A stretch of DNA of 64,000 bases from DASUPK01 sp963724665 (lineage in GTDB: Bacteria; Actinomycetota; Thermoleophilia; Solirubrobacterales; 70-9): NCBI GenBank assembly GCA_963724665.1, contig CAVRVH010000007.1:434001-498000 (forward strand), in the 5' to 3' direction. Numbering within the stretch: the first letter of the stretch is position 1; each line of letters begins with the position of its first letter. Below, one piece after another: positions 9,245 through 17,355 of the stretch. The position numbers and the translations under genes are program-made. The notes under the pieces were generated by a model. The model had not been told where the DNA came from. It saw only the letters and a program-made list of their open reading frames with translations, and did no database searches.

Positions 9245-9514
9245 TTAGATCAATTTCTCCTTCTCGGCTTCGAATTGCTCGTCGGTGAGGACACCGGAGT
9301 CGTGCAGATCGCCGAGCTTCTTGAGCGCATCGATCCGATCCATCTCCGACATCCCGCCGCCGCCGGTTGCCTGAGGCGCCTGGGCCTGCTGGATCTCGGC
9401 GTCCTGTTCGGCCTCGTGTCCCTGAGACTGTGCCCGTCGCTTGCCGGCCATGTAGCCGGCGCCGCCGACCATCGCAGCGCGCATGAGTGGCCGTCTTCTT
9501 CCGATCAGCGGCAT
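9245..9514 (-). CDS. SHOCT domain-containing protein
   Basis: An 89-residue protein with an Arg-rich N-terminus and a short Gly-rich segment (VGGAGYMAGKRRA), a Gln/Ala linker, and a C-terminal SHOCT motif: LKKLGDLHDSGVLTDEQFEA followed by EKEKLI. SHOCT is a short oligomerisation module. It is adjacent to the DUF6325 gene with no gap and is almost certainly cotranscribed with it. Confidence 0.85.
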   Translation of the reverse strand: MPLIGRRRPLMRAAMVGGAGYMAGKRRAQSQGHEAEQDAEIQQAQAPQATGGGGMSEMDRIDALKKLGDLHDSGVLTDEQFEAEKEKLI

Positions 9515-9610
9515 CGCGAATCCTTTCCTTGGTGACCCTGACCGGCATCGAACCGCACGGGCGCCCCCGGCGCATCACTCATTACGGGTGAAATCCCCGG
9601 CAGCGTCTGC

Positions 9611-10060
9611 TCAGCCGAGAGCTCCGCTGATCTCCCCGATCGCCGTCTTCTCGTCGTCGCTGACGCGATCGCCGCTCAGGCCCATGAAACCCTCCTTGCG
9701 CGCCTCCGCGACGCGCTGGGCAAGCCCGAGGATGAACTTCTTGTAATCGTCGAGCTCCTCGCTGGTCGCCTTGGACTCGAGCAGGGCGACCGCGTCGCTG
9801 ATGTGCTTCAGAGAGGCTTCCTTGAGCTCCTCCGGCGTCTTGTACCGGGTGTGGTCGGTCTCGGGCTTCGCGGTGACGATCTCGTCGAGAAGCTCACTGT
9901 CGCCGTGCTGTTTGCGGGCCTCGGTGTAGGCCTTCGCCATCGAGAAGCTCTCGCGGACGGAGCCGCCCCGGTCCGAGGTGATCACGATCAGACCGGCACT
10001 GGGCGGACCCTCGAGCACCAGCTTCCATTCCTCTTCGGTGAAATCGGCTTTTCCTGTCAT
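9611..10060 (-). CDS. Conserved hypothetical acidic protein
   Basis: A 149-residue predicted soluble protein. The start ATG at 10060 has a GGAGG box 5 bases upstream. It begins MTGKADFTEEEWKLVLEGPP, followed by AGLIVITSDRGGSVRESFSM and a charged helical C-terminal half (EELKEASLKHISDAVALLES). I recognise no catalytic motif. The first part resembles proteins annotated only as hypothetical in Actinobacteria. It is divergent from the flippase gene with a 64-base spacer. Confidence 0.65.
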   Translation of the reverse strand: MTGKADFTEEEWKLVLEGPPSAGLIVITSDRGGSVRESFSMAKAYTEARKQHGDSELLDEIVTAKPETDHTRYKTPEELKEASLKHISDAVALLESKATSEELDDYKKFILGLAQRVAEARKEGFMGLSGDRVSDDEKTAIGEISGALG

Positions 10061-10124
10061 TAGGTCCTCCATGAGTTGACGACATGTGAGCAGAAGGATT
10101 AGCGCACCACAGTAAGTTGCCCGG

Positions 10125-11213
10125 GTGCGAAGCAGACTCAGAGCCCTCGCAAATGATGAGGCCCTGCTCGCACGCCTGACGCGCGTTGTCATCTGGGTGG
10201 GCGCCATCGCGCTGCTGATCTTCGTCCTGGACCTGCTCGGGATTCCGGTCTCAGACTGGATTCGCGCCTTGTTCCGGAAGATCCGCGAGGTGCCGGCGTG
10301 GGCCGTGGTGGCCGGCGTCCTCCTGCAGACCGCCCAGACGACGCTGGCGGCGATCGCCTGGGTGACCATCCTGCGCGCGGCATATCCGCGGGTCCAGATC
10401 ACCGTCCGGCTGGTCGTGGCCGCGTACGCGACCTCAGTCGCGATGAACAGCTTCCTCCCGGCGAACATCGGCACCTGGGTGATGCTGATCATGTTCACGA
10501 CCGTGATCGCGGGGGCGACCTTCGCCGCGATGCTGTCGGGGATCGCTGTCCAGAAGATCCCCTTCTCGATCTTCAACATCGCCGTCTACCTGTACCTCTT
10601 CCTTTCGGTCGCCGGCTCCTTTTCGATCAAGCTCAGCTGGCTGGCGGACCATTGGGTGGTGGCAGTGGCGATCGCGGCCGGCCTGGTCTTTCTCGCGGTG
10701 CTCGCGGCCCGGATCTTCCGCAAGCAGTGGCACAAGCTGCGCGAGCAGCTGTTCGTCGGCGGGGCGGTCCTCCGCTCCCCACGCAGGGCGCTGGTCGGCG
10801 TGGCGCTTCCGGAGCTCGGCAGCTACGTGGCGCGGCTGGCGATCATCGCCGTCTTCCTCGGCGCCTACAGCATCCCGGTCACCTTCCACAACGTCGCCAC
10901 GGTCACCGCCTCCAACTCGATCTCGAACACCGTCGCGCTGACGCCCGGCGGCGTGGGAGTCACCCAGGCGATGAACAGCGCGGCGCTCAAGAACCAGACG
11001 AGCGCTCAGAATGCGACCGCCTACTCGGCCTCCCAGCAGCTGATCGTCTCCGCCTGGAACGTGGTGTTCGCGGTGATCATGATCTCCTGGGTCTTCGGCT
11101 GGTCCGGCGGCAAGGACCTGGTGAAGAGCTCCTACGAGCAGGCCAAGGAGAAGAGCGCCGAGCTCAAGGAGAAGCGCCGCACCCGTCGCGACGCGCGGCA
11201 GGCTGCCGGCTGA
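10125..11213 (+). CDS. Lysylphosphatidylglycerol synthase transmembrane/flippase-like protein
   Basis: A 362-residue polytopic protein of the UPF0104/LPG_synthase_TM type. About eight hydrophobic segments are visible, together with the family-typical TPGGVGVTQAMNS loop near residue 285 and GGKDLVKSSYEQAKEK in a charged cytoplasmic tail. The LPG synthetase catalytic domain is absent, so a lipid or glycolipid flippase role is more likely than aminoacylation. The start is a GTG at 10125. The C-terminus is a basic helix (KEKRRTRRDARQAAG). Confidence 0.8.
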   Translation: MRSRLRALANDEALLARLTRVVIWVGAIALLIFVLDLLGIPVSDWIRALFRKIREVPAWAVVAGVLLQTAQTTLAAIAWVTILRAAYPRVQITVRLVVAAYATSVAMNSFLPANIGTWVMLIMFTTVIAGATFAAMLSGIAVQKIPFSIFNIAVYLYLFLSVAGSFSIKLSWLADHWVVAVAIAAGLVFLAVLAARIFRKQWHKLREQLFVGGAVLRSPRRALVGVALPELGSYVARLAIIAVFLGAYSIPVTFHNVATVTASNSISNTVALTPGGVGVTQAMNSAALKNQTSAQNATAYSASQQLIVSAWNVVFAVIMISWVFGWSGGKDLVKSSYEQAKEKSAELKEKRRTRRDARQAAG

Positions 11214-11220
11214 TCGCCAA

Positions 11221-11241
11221 ATCACCCTGATCGGGGGATGC
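11221..11241 (+). promoter_or_regulatory. Conserved upstream element of DUF7144 gene, copy 1
   Basis: An ATCACCCTGATCGG-type element, with GATC half sites 5 bases apart, lies 124 bases before the DUF7144 start. Nearly the same sequence lies 126 bases before the paralog at 40773, although the intervening DNA differs. Conserved position and sequence suggest an operator or promoter element. Confidence 0.5.
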
Positions 11242-11344
11242 CGCGCGATACCTCAGCTGCCAGCTTTCGGGGCGACGCGCAGTTGCGCGCACACAACGGA
11301 CACGGCCGCCTTGCGTGGCGGCCGGCGATAGAGAGGACACACAG

Positions 11345-11731
11345 ATGAGAGGTGCAGGCCGCGCTGTGTTCGCCGCGATCCTTCTGCTGATCGTGGGGAC
11401 CCTCAACATCATCTACGGGATCGGCGCAATCAGCGACGCGAGCTTCTACGCGAACGACACGCGGTACATCCTCACGAACCTCCACGCGATGGGGTGGGTC
11501 CTCGTGATCCTCGGGGTGTTCCAGCTGACCGGCGGGTTCTCGCTCATCGCCGGAAACGCCTACGGACGGGTGATCGGCATCATCGCCGGAAGCCTCGGCG
11601 CGATCGACGCACTGCTGTCGATGGGCGGAACCCATCCGTTCTGGTCGCTTGGGGTCTTCGCGCTGTGTGTGTGGATCGTCTACGGAATCGCCGTGCTCGG
11701 ATCGGACGAACCGTCCGAGACGAGAGCCTGA
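11345..11731 (+). CDS. DUF7144 family four-TM membrane protein, copy 1
   Basis: A 128-residue membrane protein with four hydrophobic segments: AAILLLIVGTLNIIYGIGAI, WVLVILGVFQLTGGFSLIAG, VIGIIAGSLGAIDALLSMGG and LGVFALCVWIVYGIAVLG. It starts at the ATG after GAGAGGACACACAG, giving MRGAGRAVF. It is about 80 percent identical by eye to the copy at 40773-41165, including the ANDTRYILTNLHAMGW loop and the GSDEP tail. Upstream DNA is also conserved between the copies. Function unknown; the family is frequent and multicopy in Actinobacteria. Confidence 0.85.
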   Translation: MRGAGRAVFAAILLLIVGTLNIIYGIGAISDASFYANDTRYILTNLHAMGWVLVILGVFQLTGGFSLIAGNAYGRVIGIIAGSLGAIDALLSMGGTHPFWSLGVFALCVWIVYGIAVLGSDEPSETRA

Positions 11732-11739
11732 CGAGACTG

Positions 11740-11770
11740 GGAGCCCGGCCGGATCGTCCGGTCGGGCTCC
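11740..11770. terminator. Bidirectional hairpin terminator
   Basis: A 14-bp inverted repeat beginning GGAGCCCGGCCGGA with a TCG loop and one G-T pair lies exactly between the convergent DUF7144 and greA genes. Confidence 0.8.
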
Positions 11771-11774
11771 TCGT

Positions 11775-12260
11775 TCACTCGACCAGCTTCTGCACGCGGT
11801 AGGTCTTCTCGCCGCGGGGGGTCTCCACGGCGACGGCGTCTCCGATCGAGGTGTCCCTGAGCGCGCGCCCCACCGGCGACTCGATCGAGAGCTTCCCGCT
11901 CGCGAAATCAGCCTCGGTGGGCCCCACGAGGGTCCATCTGTTCACCTTGCCGGTCGATTCGTCGAGGACCTCGGCGGTCAGGCCGAATGCGAACGAGTCG
12001 GGCGCGGCTTCAGTGGCCTCCACCACCGTCGCCTTGCGGAGCCTCTCCCGGAGCCGCCTGATCCGCGCCTCGAGATGCCCCTGATCGTCCTTGGCGATGT
12101 GGTAGTCGGCGTTCTCCTTCAGGTCGCCGAGCTCACGCGCTTCCTTGATCCGGGCCGCCATCTCGGTGCGGCGAGGCCCCTCGAGCTCCTCGAGCTCGGC
12201 GCGCAGGGCGACGATCCCCTCGGGGGTGATGGATTCGCTGTCAGGCGGAGAGTCGTTCAT
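11775..12260 (-). CDS. greA: Transcription elongation factor GreA
   Basis: GreA rescues backtracked RNA polymerase by stimulating cleavage of the nascent transcript. The 161-residue protein has the N-terminal coiled coil with the acidic tip (KEARELGDLKENADYHIAKD, whose Asp/Glu pair coordinates the catalytic metal). The C-terminal FKBP-like domain ends SPVGRALRDTSIGDAVAVET and PRGEKTYRVQKLVE. The length is standard. The start MNDSPPDSES precedes TPEGIVALRAELEELEG. It is single-cistronic, facing the DUF7144 gene across a shared terminator. Confidence 0.95.
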   Translation of the reverse strand: MNDSPPDSESITPEGIVALRAELEELEGPRRTEMAARIKEARELGDLKENADYHIAKDDQGHLEARIRRLRERLRKATVVEATEAAPDSFAFGLTAEVLDESTGKVNRWTLVGPTEADFASGKLSIESPVGRALRDTSIGDAVAVETPRGEKTYRVQKLVE

Positions 12261-12287
12261 CGAAGCTGGGCACCATACGCCCCTGCG

Positions 12288-13208
12288 TCAGGTGACCGGC
12301 GGTGGGGTGCCCTCTGCGCTCTGCGCAAGGACGGGATCCCACGCACAGACCTCGCACGCGTGCCTGAACGCCGAGTGAGCGAACTCCAACGCAAGACCGC
12401 GGGGATCAGCGGAGTCGCGGATGTCATCCCAGTCGAGCATGAACTCGCCAAGCTCCGGATCCCAGTGGGCGCCGTCGGGGCTCAGGTCAGCGTTCGCGAA
12501 CCCATCCGGCGTCGGGTAGGCGAACGCGTAGAACGCCGCCCCGTCGTGCTTCGGATCGCCGGGCCACCAGCCGATCTCGATCTGCTCGGCATCGCCACCG
12601 TTGCGGACGATGAAGTCGTCTGAGGGCGGATCGGCCGGGCGTCCCGAGAAGAAGTGGGCCGCCAGATCGAAGGTCCCCCACCAGGCATTCACCGGGAAGG
12701 AGCGCCCACGGAAGGGCGCCCTGAACTCGGAGAGGACGATCGCCGCCTGCGTGGCGGCCGCGAAGTAGGTCTCCACCTGGGTGGCGTCATAGGTCGTGTG
12801 CTCCGTGTCCTCGTCGAGGGGCACCGTCCAAGGGACCTCCTGCGGGGTGGGATTGATCCGGACCTCCCCGGCCAGGCGAGCCACCGCCTCCAGCATCTCC
12901 CGGGTCACCTCGGCCACCGGCCGATTCGGGGTCAGGGCGATCCGGATCTCATGTCCGCCACTGTGCTCGACAAATCCCTCATGGGTTCGCAGGTCGAGTC
13001 CGGCGACGATCGCGCCGGAGCCGTCGGGGGCCGGCAGCACCGACGTCTCCCATCCCCGCGCAGTCAGGCGAAGCGCAGCGTGCTGCAGCTGCGGCTCGGG
13101 TGGAGCGAGCTCGACGGCGAGCTTTCCGAGGACCTGGGTGTGGGCGTGGAGCGTGTCGCAGGTGGCGCTCCACGCCTCATACGAGAGCTTGGGCCACTGC
13201 GAAGCCAT
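12288..13208 (-). CDS. DUF5996 family protein
   Basis: A 306-residue soluble protein matching DUF5996: WPKLSYEAWSATCDTLHAHT at the start, QVLGKLAVELAPPEPQLQHA, the central FRAPFRGRSFPVNAWWGTFD and the C-terminal GEFMLDWDDIRDSADP. Many Trp and His residues are conserved. Molecular function is unknown. It is divergent from the DUF2630 gene. Confidence 0.85.
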   Translation of the reverse strand: MASQWPKLSYEAWSATCDTLHAHTQVLGKLAVELAPPEPQLQHAALRLTARGWETSVLPAPDGSGAIVAGLDLRTHEGFVEHSGGHEIRIALTPNRPVAEVTREMLEAVARLAGEVRINPTPQEVPWTVPLDEDTEHTTYDATQVETYFAAATQAAIVLSEFRAPFRGRSFPVNAWWGTFDLAAHFFSGRPADPPSDDFIVRNGGDAEQIEIGWWPGDPKHDGAAFYAFAYPTPDGFANADLSPDGAHWDPELGEFMLDWDDIRDSADPRGLALEFAHSAFRHACEVCAWDPVLAQSAEGTPPPVT

Positions 13209-13263
13209 ACCCAGAAGCTACCCCCGCCGGGGCGCCAGCGCCCGACCGCGTAGGATCTCGTCA

Positions 13264-13518
13264 ATGAGCGACGAGAGCATCGCTATCCGGATCGACAAGC
13301 TGGTCACCGAGGAGAAGGAGCTTCGCGGCCGCGAGCAGCAGGACCGCGACGACGACGATTCCCTTGAGGCCGACCGAGAGCGGCTGCGCGCCGTGGAGGT
13401 CGAGCTCGATCAGTGCTGGGACCTGCTGCGGCAGCGCAGGGCCAAGGAGGAGTTCGACCAGGATCCCGATGACGCCGAGGCGCGCAGCCCCGGCACCGTC
13501 GAGAACTACAAGCAGTAG
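13264..13518 (+). CDS. DUF2630 family protein
   Basis: An 84-residue highly charged helical protein: MSDESIAIRIDKLVTEEKEL, the ADRERLRAVEVELDQCWDLL core and a PGTVENYKQ end typical of DUF2630. Probably a short coiled coil. The ATG at 13264 was chosen because the protein matches family length; the longer reading frame upstream is antisense to DUF5996. Confidence 0.88.
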   Translation: MSDESIAIRIDKLVTEEKELRGREQQDRDDDDSLEADRERLRAVEVELDQCWDLLRQRRAKEEFDQDPDDAEARSPGTVENYKQ

Positions 13519-13524
13519 GTCGCG

Positions 13525-13839
13525 CTAGCTCATCAGCGGCGAGGGCGGTATCCGCGTCTCGCCGGTGACCTCGGGGATCAGCATCGCGAAGTCATCGACG
13601 TAGCACCAGGACCAGTCCTCACCGGGCTCGAGTGAGCGGATCAGGGGATGTTCGCTCTCCCGCGCGTGGGCGCTGGCGTGCTTGTTCGGCGAGTCGTCGC
13701 AGCAGCCGACCTTCCCGCACTCCAGGCAGATCCGCAGGTGCAGCCAGGGATCGCCCACCTTCAGGCATTCCTCGCAGCCCTCGACTGACTCGGGGAGCTG
13801 AGTGACCTGGATCTGATCGAGGTGGCTGCAGCTGGGCAT
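13525..13839 (-). CDS. UBP-type zinc finger domain-containing protein
   Basis: A 104-residue protein with a zinc-binding UBP-type finger: CSHLDQIQ, CEECLKVGDPWLHLRICLEC, GCCDDSPNKHASAHARESEH and WSWCYVDD. Cys and His spacing matches bacterial stand-alone zf-UBP proteins. Eukaryotic relatives bind the ubiquitin C-terminus; the bacterial ligand is unknown. It converges on DUF2630 with 6 bases between stops. Confidence 0.88.
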   Translation of the reverse strand: MPSCSHLDQIQVTQLPESVEGCEECLKVGDPWLHLRICLECGKVGCCDDSPNKHASAHARESEHPLIRSLEPGEDWSWCYVDDFAMLIPEVTGETRIPPSPLMS

Positions 13840-13898
13840 CGCGCCTCAAAGCCTAGAGGGCGGCGAACCTCGGGTGAACGAGCCGAATGGCCTTGTCG

Positions 13899-14438
13899 TC
13901 ATGCTTTCTCGATCGCCCTCGGAATGGCGTCGGCAAGCTGGCGCCAGTGGCCGACGAGCCGCGTACCGTCGATGAAGAAGGTCGGCGTCCCGCTAACTCC
14001 CGCACGCTCGCCGTCAGCGATGTCCTCCTCGACCTGCGGTCGATATGCGTGGTTGCTGAGCGCAGTTTCGGCGGCCTCCGGATCCAGCCGGAGGGACCTG
14101 GCGACCTCGAGCAGCCCCTCGACCGTGAAGCTCTCCCGGCCGGCGAGCAGCAGCGAGTGCGCATCCCAGAACTTCCCCTTCGTGCCCGCGAGCTCTGAGA
14201 GCTCCGCGGCGAGATCGGCGCCCGGGTGCAGCTGAGGATCCGGGAAATGGCGCCAGACCAGCCTCAGCCCCTCGTAGCGCTCGAGCAGGGACATCACGGG
14301 CCTCCACGACGCGAAGCAGTGCGGGCAGCCGAAGTCCCCGTACTCGAGCAGGGTCACCGTCGGGTCCTCGGCACCGAGGATGTGGTCGGCCTCGGTCACC
14401 GGGGCCGGTGCGGCGGTGTTGGTGCTCTCGGCCGGCAC
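13899..14438 (-). CDS. DsbA/Frn-like thioredoxin family protein (CPHC)
   Basis: A DsbA-fold protein with the redox motif CPHC (EYGDFGCPHCFASWRPV near residue 40), a helical insert and the cis-Pro region GVSGTPTFFIDG near residue 150. At about 179 residues without a signal peptide it resembles cytosolic 2-hydroxychromene isomerase/DsbA relatives that follow disulfide reductases. The GTG at 14438 (or 14441) is the likely start; the upstream extension reads antisense of the next gene. It lies downstream of the FAD disulfide oxidoreductase gene, suggesting a redox pair. Confidence 0.8.
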   Translation of the reverse strand: MPAESTNTAAPAPVTEADHILGAEDPTVTLLEYGDFGCPHCFASWRPVMSLLERYEGLRLVWRHFPDPQLHPGADLAAELSELAGTKGKFWDAHSLLLAGRESFTVEGLLEVARSLRLDPEAAETALSNHAYRPQVEEDIADGERAGVSGTPTFFIDGTRLVGHWRQLADAIPRAIEKA

Positions 14439-14476
14439 CACTCCAGAATAGGGCGGCCTTGCGTGACCCCGACGTC

Positions 14477-15835
14477 CTACGCCGCCGCAGGCGTCTTTGC
14501 GGTGAGCTCCATCAGCGTGCTGAGAAAGGCCTCGGAGAAGGTCGGGAACGGCTGGATCACGTCGTTCATCACCTCGAGCGGGATCCTGGCCCGGATCGCG
14601 ACCGTGGCCTGCTGCAGCCACTCCCCCGCCTCGGGCCCGAGCGCGTGGGCACCGGTGATGAACTGCCCGTCCGAGATCAGGGTCATGTACCCCGGTCGCG
14701 TGTCGTACGCGCGGGTGTAGGTCGAGGTGCGTGAGACCTCCGCCATCGGGACCGTGGCGATGTGCGGCCCCTCGGCCTCACCGACCGAGGCCGCCTGTGG
14801 ATCGGTGAAGACGACCCGCGGCACTGCCGAGTAGTCGGCTTCCCGAGATCCGCCGAGGATGTTGTCGGCCACGATCCGGCCCTGGTACTTCCCGACGTAG
14901 GTGAGCGGCCAGATGCCGGTGACGTCGCCGAGCGCCCAGATGTTCTCGCCGGCGCGCATATGGGGGTCGACCTCGATGCCCCGTTTGCCGGGCTCAATGC
15001 CGACGGTGTCCAGCCCGATGCCGTCGACTCGCGGGCGCCGACCGGTCGCCACCAGCAGGGCATCCCCGCGGAGGTCCTCCCGCTCCGCGAACGAGAGGAC
15101 GAACTCGCCGTTGTCCTTGCTCACGGCCTCGACGCTCTGGCCGAAGCAGAGCTCGATGCCATCCTGGGAAAGCGCTTCGCCAAGCGCTTCGCCGAGCGGT
15201 GCGGGCTCGTTGGGAAGGACGCGCTCCATGCCTTCGACCAGGGCGACCTCCGCCCCCATCCGCCGGATTGCCTGGCCCATCTCCACGCCGACCGGCCCCC
15301 CGCCCAGAATCAGAAGTCGCCGGGGAGCCTCCGTCATGCCAGTGGCCTCCCGGTTCGTCCAGATGCCGTCGAGGCCGCGCAGCCCGTCGATCGGTGGGAT
15401 GAACGGGTCGGAGCCGGTGGCGACGACGATGTGCTCGGCCGTCTTCTCCACCTCCCCCACCGCCACGCGATTCGGTCCCGCGATCCGCGCCTCGCCGCGG
15501 AGCAGATCGATGCCCTCGCTGTCCAGCCACTTCACCTGGCCGTCGTCCGTGTGGTCGGAGACCTGGAAATCGCGCCAGGCGAGCGCCGCCGAGACGTCGA
15601 GCTCGCCGCTGATCGCCTCTCGGGCGCCGGGAGCGTCACGCGCCTCGGCGATCGCCTCGCCCGGGCGCAACAGCGTCTTGGACGGGATGCAGGCCCAGTA
15701 CGAGCACTCGCCTCCGACCAGCTCGCGCTCGGCGACGGCGACTCGGAGCCCACCCTCCGCCAGACGGCCGGCACAATGCTCGCCGGGAGAGCCGGCGCCC
15801 ATGACGATGACGTCGTAGTCGTAATCGCCGCTCAC
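14477..15835 (-). CDS. FAD-dependent pyridine nucleotide-disulfide oxidoreductase (dihydrolipoyl dehydrogenase/mercuric reductase-like)
   Basis: A 452-residue class I flavoprotein disulfide reductase. The FAD-binding loop is VIVMGAGSPGEHCAGRLAEG, and the redox disulfide is C-x4-C in GGECSYWACIPSKTLLRP. The NAD(P)-binding loop is LLILGGGPVGVEMGQAIRRM, and the second FAD motif is ENIWALGDVTG. The C-terminal dimerisation domain has HALGPEAGEWLQQ, but the usual catalytic HxHPT-type dyad is not evident; GAHALGP then RIPLEVMNDVIQPFPTFSE replaces it with Q-P-F-P-T. Substrate may therefore differ from lipoamide. It overlaps the downstream end of a 68-residue gene by 4 bases (ATGA). Confidence 0.85.
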   Translation of the reverse strand: MSGDYDYDVIVMGAGSPGEHCAGRLAEGGLRVAVAERELVGGECSYWACIPSKTLLRPGEAIAEARDAPGAREAISGELDVSAALAWRDFQVSDHTDDGQVKWLDSEGIDLLRGEARIAGPNRVAVGEVEKTAEHIVVATGSDPFIPPIDGLRGLDGIWTNREATGMTEAPRRLLILGGGPVGVEMGQAIRRMGAEVALVEGMERVLPNEPAPLGEALGEALSQDGIELCFGQSVEAVSKDNGEFVLSFAEREDLRGDALLVATGRRPRVDGIGLDTVGIEPGKRGIEVDPHMRAGENIWALGDVTGIWPLTYVGKYQGRIVADNILGGSREADYSAVPRVVFTDPQAASVGEAEGPHIATVPMAEVSRTSTYTRAYDTRPGYMTLISDGQFITGAHALGPEAGEWLQQATVAIRARIPLEVMNDVIQPFPTFSEAFLSTLMELTAKTPAAA

Positions 15836-16038
15836 GCGTCCGCTTCTCCCTTGGCCAGCACTCCCTCCATATACGCCCTTGCATCGCTGTCCGCCTGGTC
15901 CGGATCCTGCCCGTTCTCGCGCGCGACGATGTAGGCGGCGTAAAAGCCCGACCAGTGATGCTTCGGGGCCTCCGCCTCATACGGGCCGTGGTGTTCCTCA
16001 GCCTCGCGCAGCAGTCCTGTCAGGGTCTCGATGTCCAT
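15832..16038 (-). CDS. Small conserved hypothetical protein
   Basis: A 68-residue soluble protein: MDIETLTGLLREAEEHHGPY, then HHWSGFYAAYIVARENGQDP and an acidic helix. Similar small proteins are found beside oxidoreductases and VOC genes in Actinobacteria. Its stop overlaps the start of the flavoprotein gene, so it is the first gene of that operon. Function unknown. Confidence 0.75.
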   Translation of the reverse strand: MDIETLTGLLREAEEHHGPYEAEAPKHHWSGFYAAYIVARENGQDPDQADSDARAYMEGVLAKGEADA

Positions 16039-16102
16039 TGAAGCCGCTCCCCTTCGTGTCGAGATCGTCGCCGACCGGCGCTTTTTGCGGACCCTACTCC
16101 GA

Positions 16103-16714
16103 TCAGCCGGCCAACGGGCGAGGCGTTCCGCTCGGGCGCGTTCGCCAGCGCCGCTCGATGTCCCGCAACATCTGCGGATAGACGACGAGGTGACGGAACG
16201 GCCTGATCGCGGCCATGTAAGCGGAGCCCAGCAGACCGTTTCGCTTCACCAACACGGCCATCTGGCCTCGGTAGCCCCCGGACCCGTCCGGCACCCAACC
16301 TAGGTGGAGCACTCCGTGCATGGTCCGGTTGGCGATCTCTGCGGCCCATTCGTCGTCCAGCATGTACAGCGGAGTGAAGGGCAGGCCGTGGAACTCGGGG
16401 CCCGACCCGGCCGCGCGGAGGTCCGCCGGCAATCCGTCGCCGAGCGTTGACACGCGATAACCGATGCCGGTGTCATCTCTGTCCCAGCCCAGCAGGTCCC
16501 CGACCTTCCACCTGAGCGCAAAGAGCGCGCGGACAGCGCCGGAGCCGCTCTCCGACGGATCGGCCGCGGCGAATCCCTCGACGAGGAACCGGAAGTCATC
16601 TCGCCCGCCTGGCGTAGGCAGCGCCCAGACGTCCTCGACCTCGAAGTCGGGAGTCAGCTCATGGATTCGCCAGGGCCGTGAGGTGTGGGCGCTGTCCGGG
16701 AGCCTCATCGTCAT
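16103..16714 (-). CDS. DUF2867 domain-containing protein
   Basis: A 203-residue protein of the DUF2867 family, which is often fused to NmrA-like SDR domains but here stands alone. Conserved stretches include HTSRPWRIHELTPDFEVEDV, LFALRWKVGDLLGWDRDD, TMHGVLHLGWVPDG and the C-terminal FRHLVVYPQMLRDIERRW. The ATG at 16714 is preferred because a start further upstream would overlap the TetR gene; no Shine-Dalgarno is visible, so it may be leaderless. It is divergent from the TetR gene and a likely regulatory target. Confidence 0.8.
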   Translation of the reverse strand: MTMRLPDSAHTSRPWRIHELTPDFEVEDVWALPTPGGRDDFRFLVEGFAAADPSESGSGAVRALFALRWKVGDLLGWDRDDTGIGYRVSTLGDGLPADLRAAGSGPEFHGLPFTPLYMLDDEWAAEIANRTMHGVLHLGWVPDGSGGYRGQMAVLVKRNGLLGSAYMAAIRPFRHLVVYPQMLRDIERRWRTRPSGTPRPLAG

Positions 16715-16733
16715 AGGCGTACGGTAACATACA

Positions 16734-16745
16734 TACATGCACGTA
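16734..16745. promoter_or_regulatory. Possible TetR operator
   Basis: The imperfect palindrome TACATGCACGTA overlaps the TetR start codon in the 22-base space between the divergent DUF2867 and TetR genes. Position suggests autoregulation; the match is short. Confidence 0.35.
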
Positions 16746-17348
16746 AGTAGCGAGAAACCGACTCAGGCGGAGCGGAGCGCCCGCTCGCGAAGCGCACTCC
16801 TCGAGGCGGCCGCCCGGGGGTTGTCCCGCTACGGCTACGGCCACCTGCGGCTCGAGGAGGTGGCCAGCGAGGCGGGCTACACGCGCGGCGCGCTCTATCA
16901 CCAGTTCAAGGACAAGACCGACCTTGCGCTGGCGGTGATCGACTGGGTCAATGAGAACTGGATGCGCGACGTCGGTGAGCCCGCCAGGCAGGAGCCCGAT
17001 CCGGTCTCCGAGCTGCTCGCCCTGGCGCGGGGACACGCCGTCTTCTGCCGGCGAGACATCGCCCGCGTGGTGATGGCTCTGAGGGTCGAGTTCAGCGGCC
17101 AGGAGCATCCGGTGGGGCGGAAGGTCGAGGCGATCATGGACGGGGCCATCGAACGCATCGCCCGCCTGATCCGCGCCGGCCGCAGAGACGGGTCCATCCC
17201 CCCCGGCCCCCCCGCTCGGACCACGGCGCTCGGATTCTTCGGGGCACTGGAGGGCGCCGTCATCGCACTCGCCGGACAGGCCCCGCAAGACGAGGTGCTC
17301 GCTGCGCGGGTGGCGGCCGGGGCGCTCGGGCTCTCAGCACCGGCCTGA
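16737..17348 (+). CDS. TetR/AcrR family transcriptional regulator
   Basis: A 203-residue TetR regulator. The helix-turn-helix is LRLEEVASEAGYTRGALYHQ followed by FKDKTDLALAVIDWV, at residues about 38-70. The C-terminal ligand domain has the TetR_C pattern with VVMALRVEFSGQEHPVGRKV. It is divergent from the DUF2867 gene and convergent with an SDR gene. Confidence 0.92.
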   Translation: MHVSSEKPTQAERSARSRSALLEAAARGLSRYGYGHLRLEEVASEAGYTRGALYHQFKDKTDLALAVIDWVNENWMRDVGEPARQEPDPVSELLALARGHAVFCRRDIARVVMALRVEFSGQEHPVGRKVEAIMDGAIERIARLIRAGRRDGSIPPGPPARTTALGFFGALEGAVIALAGQAPQDEVLAARVAAGALGLSAPA

Positions 17349-17355
17349 GCCCGCA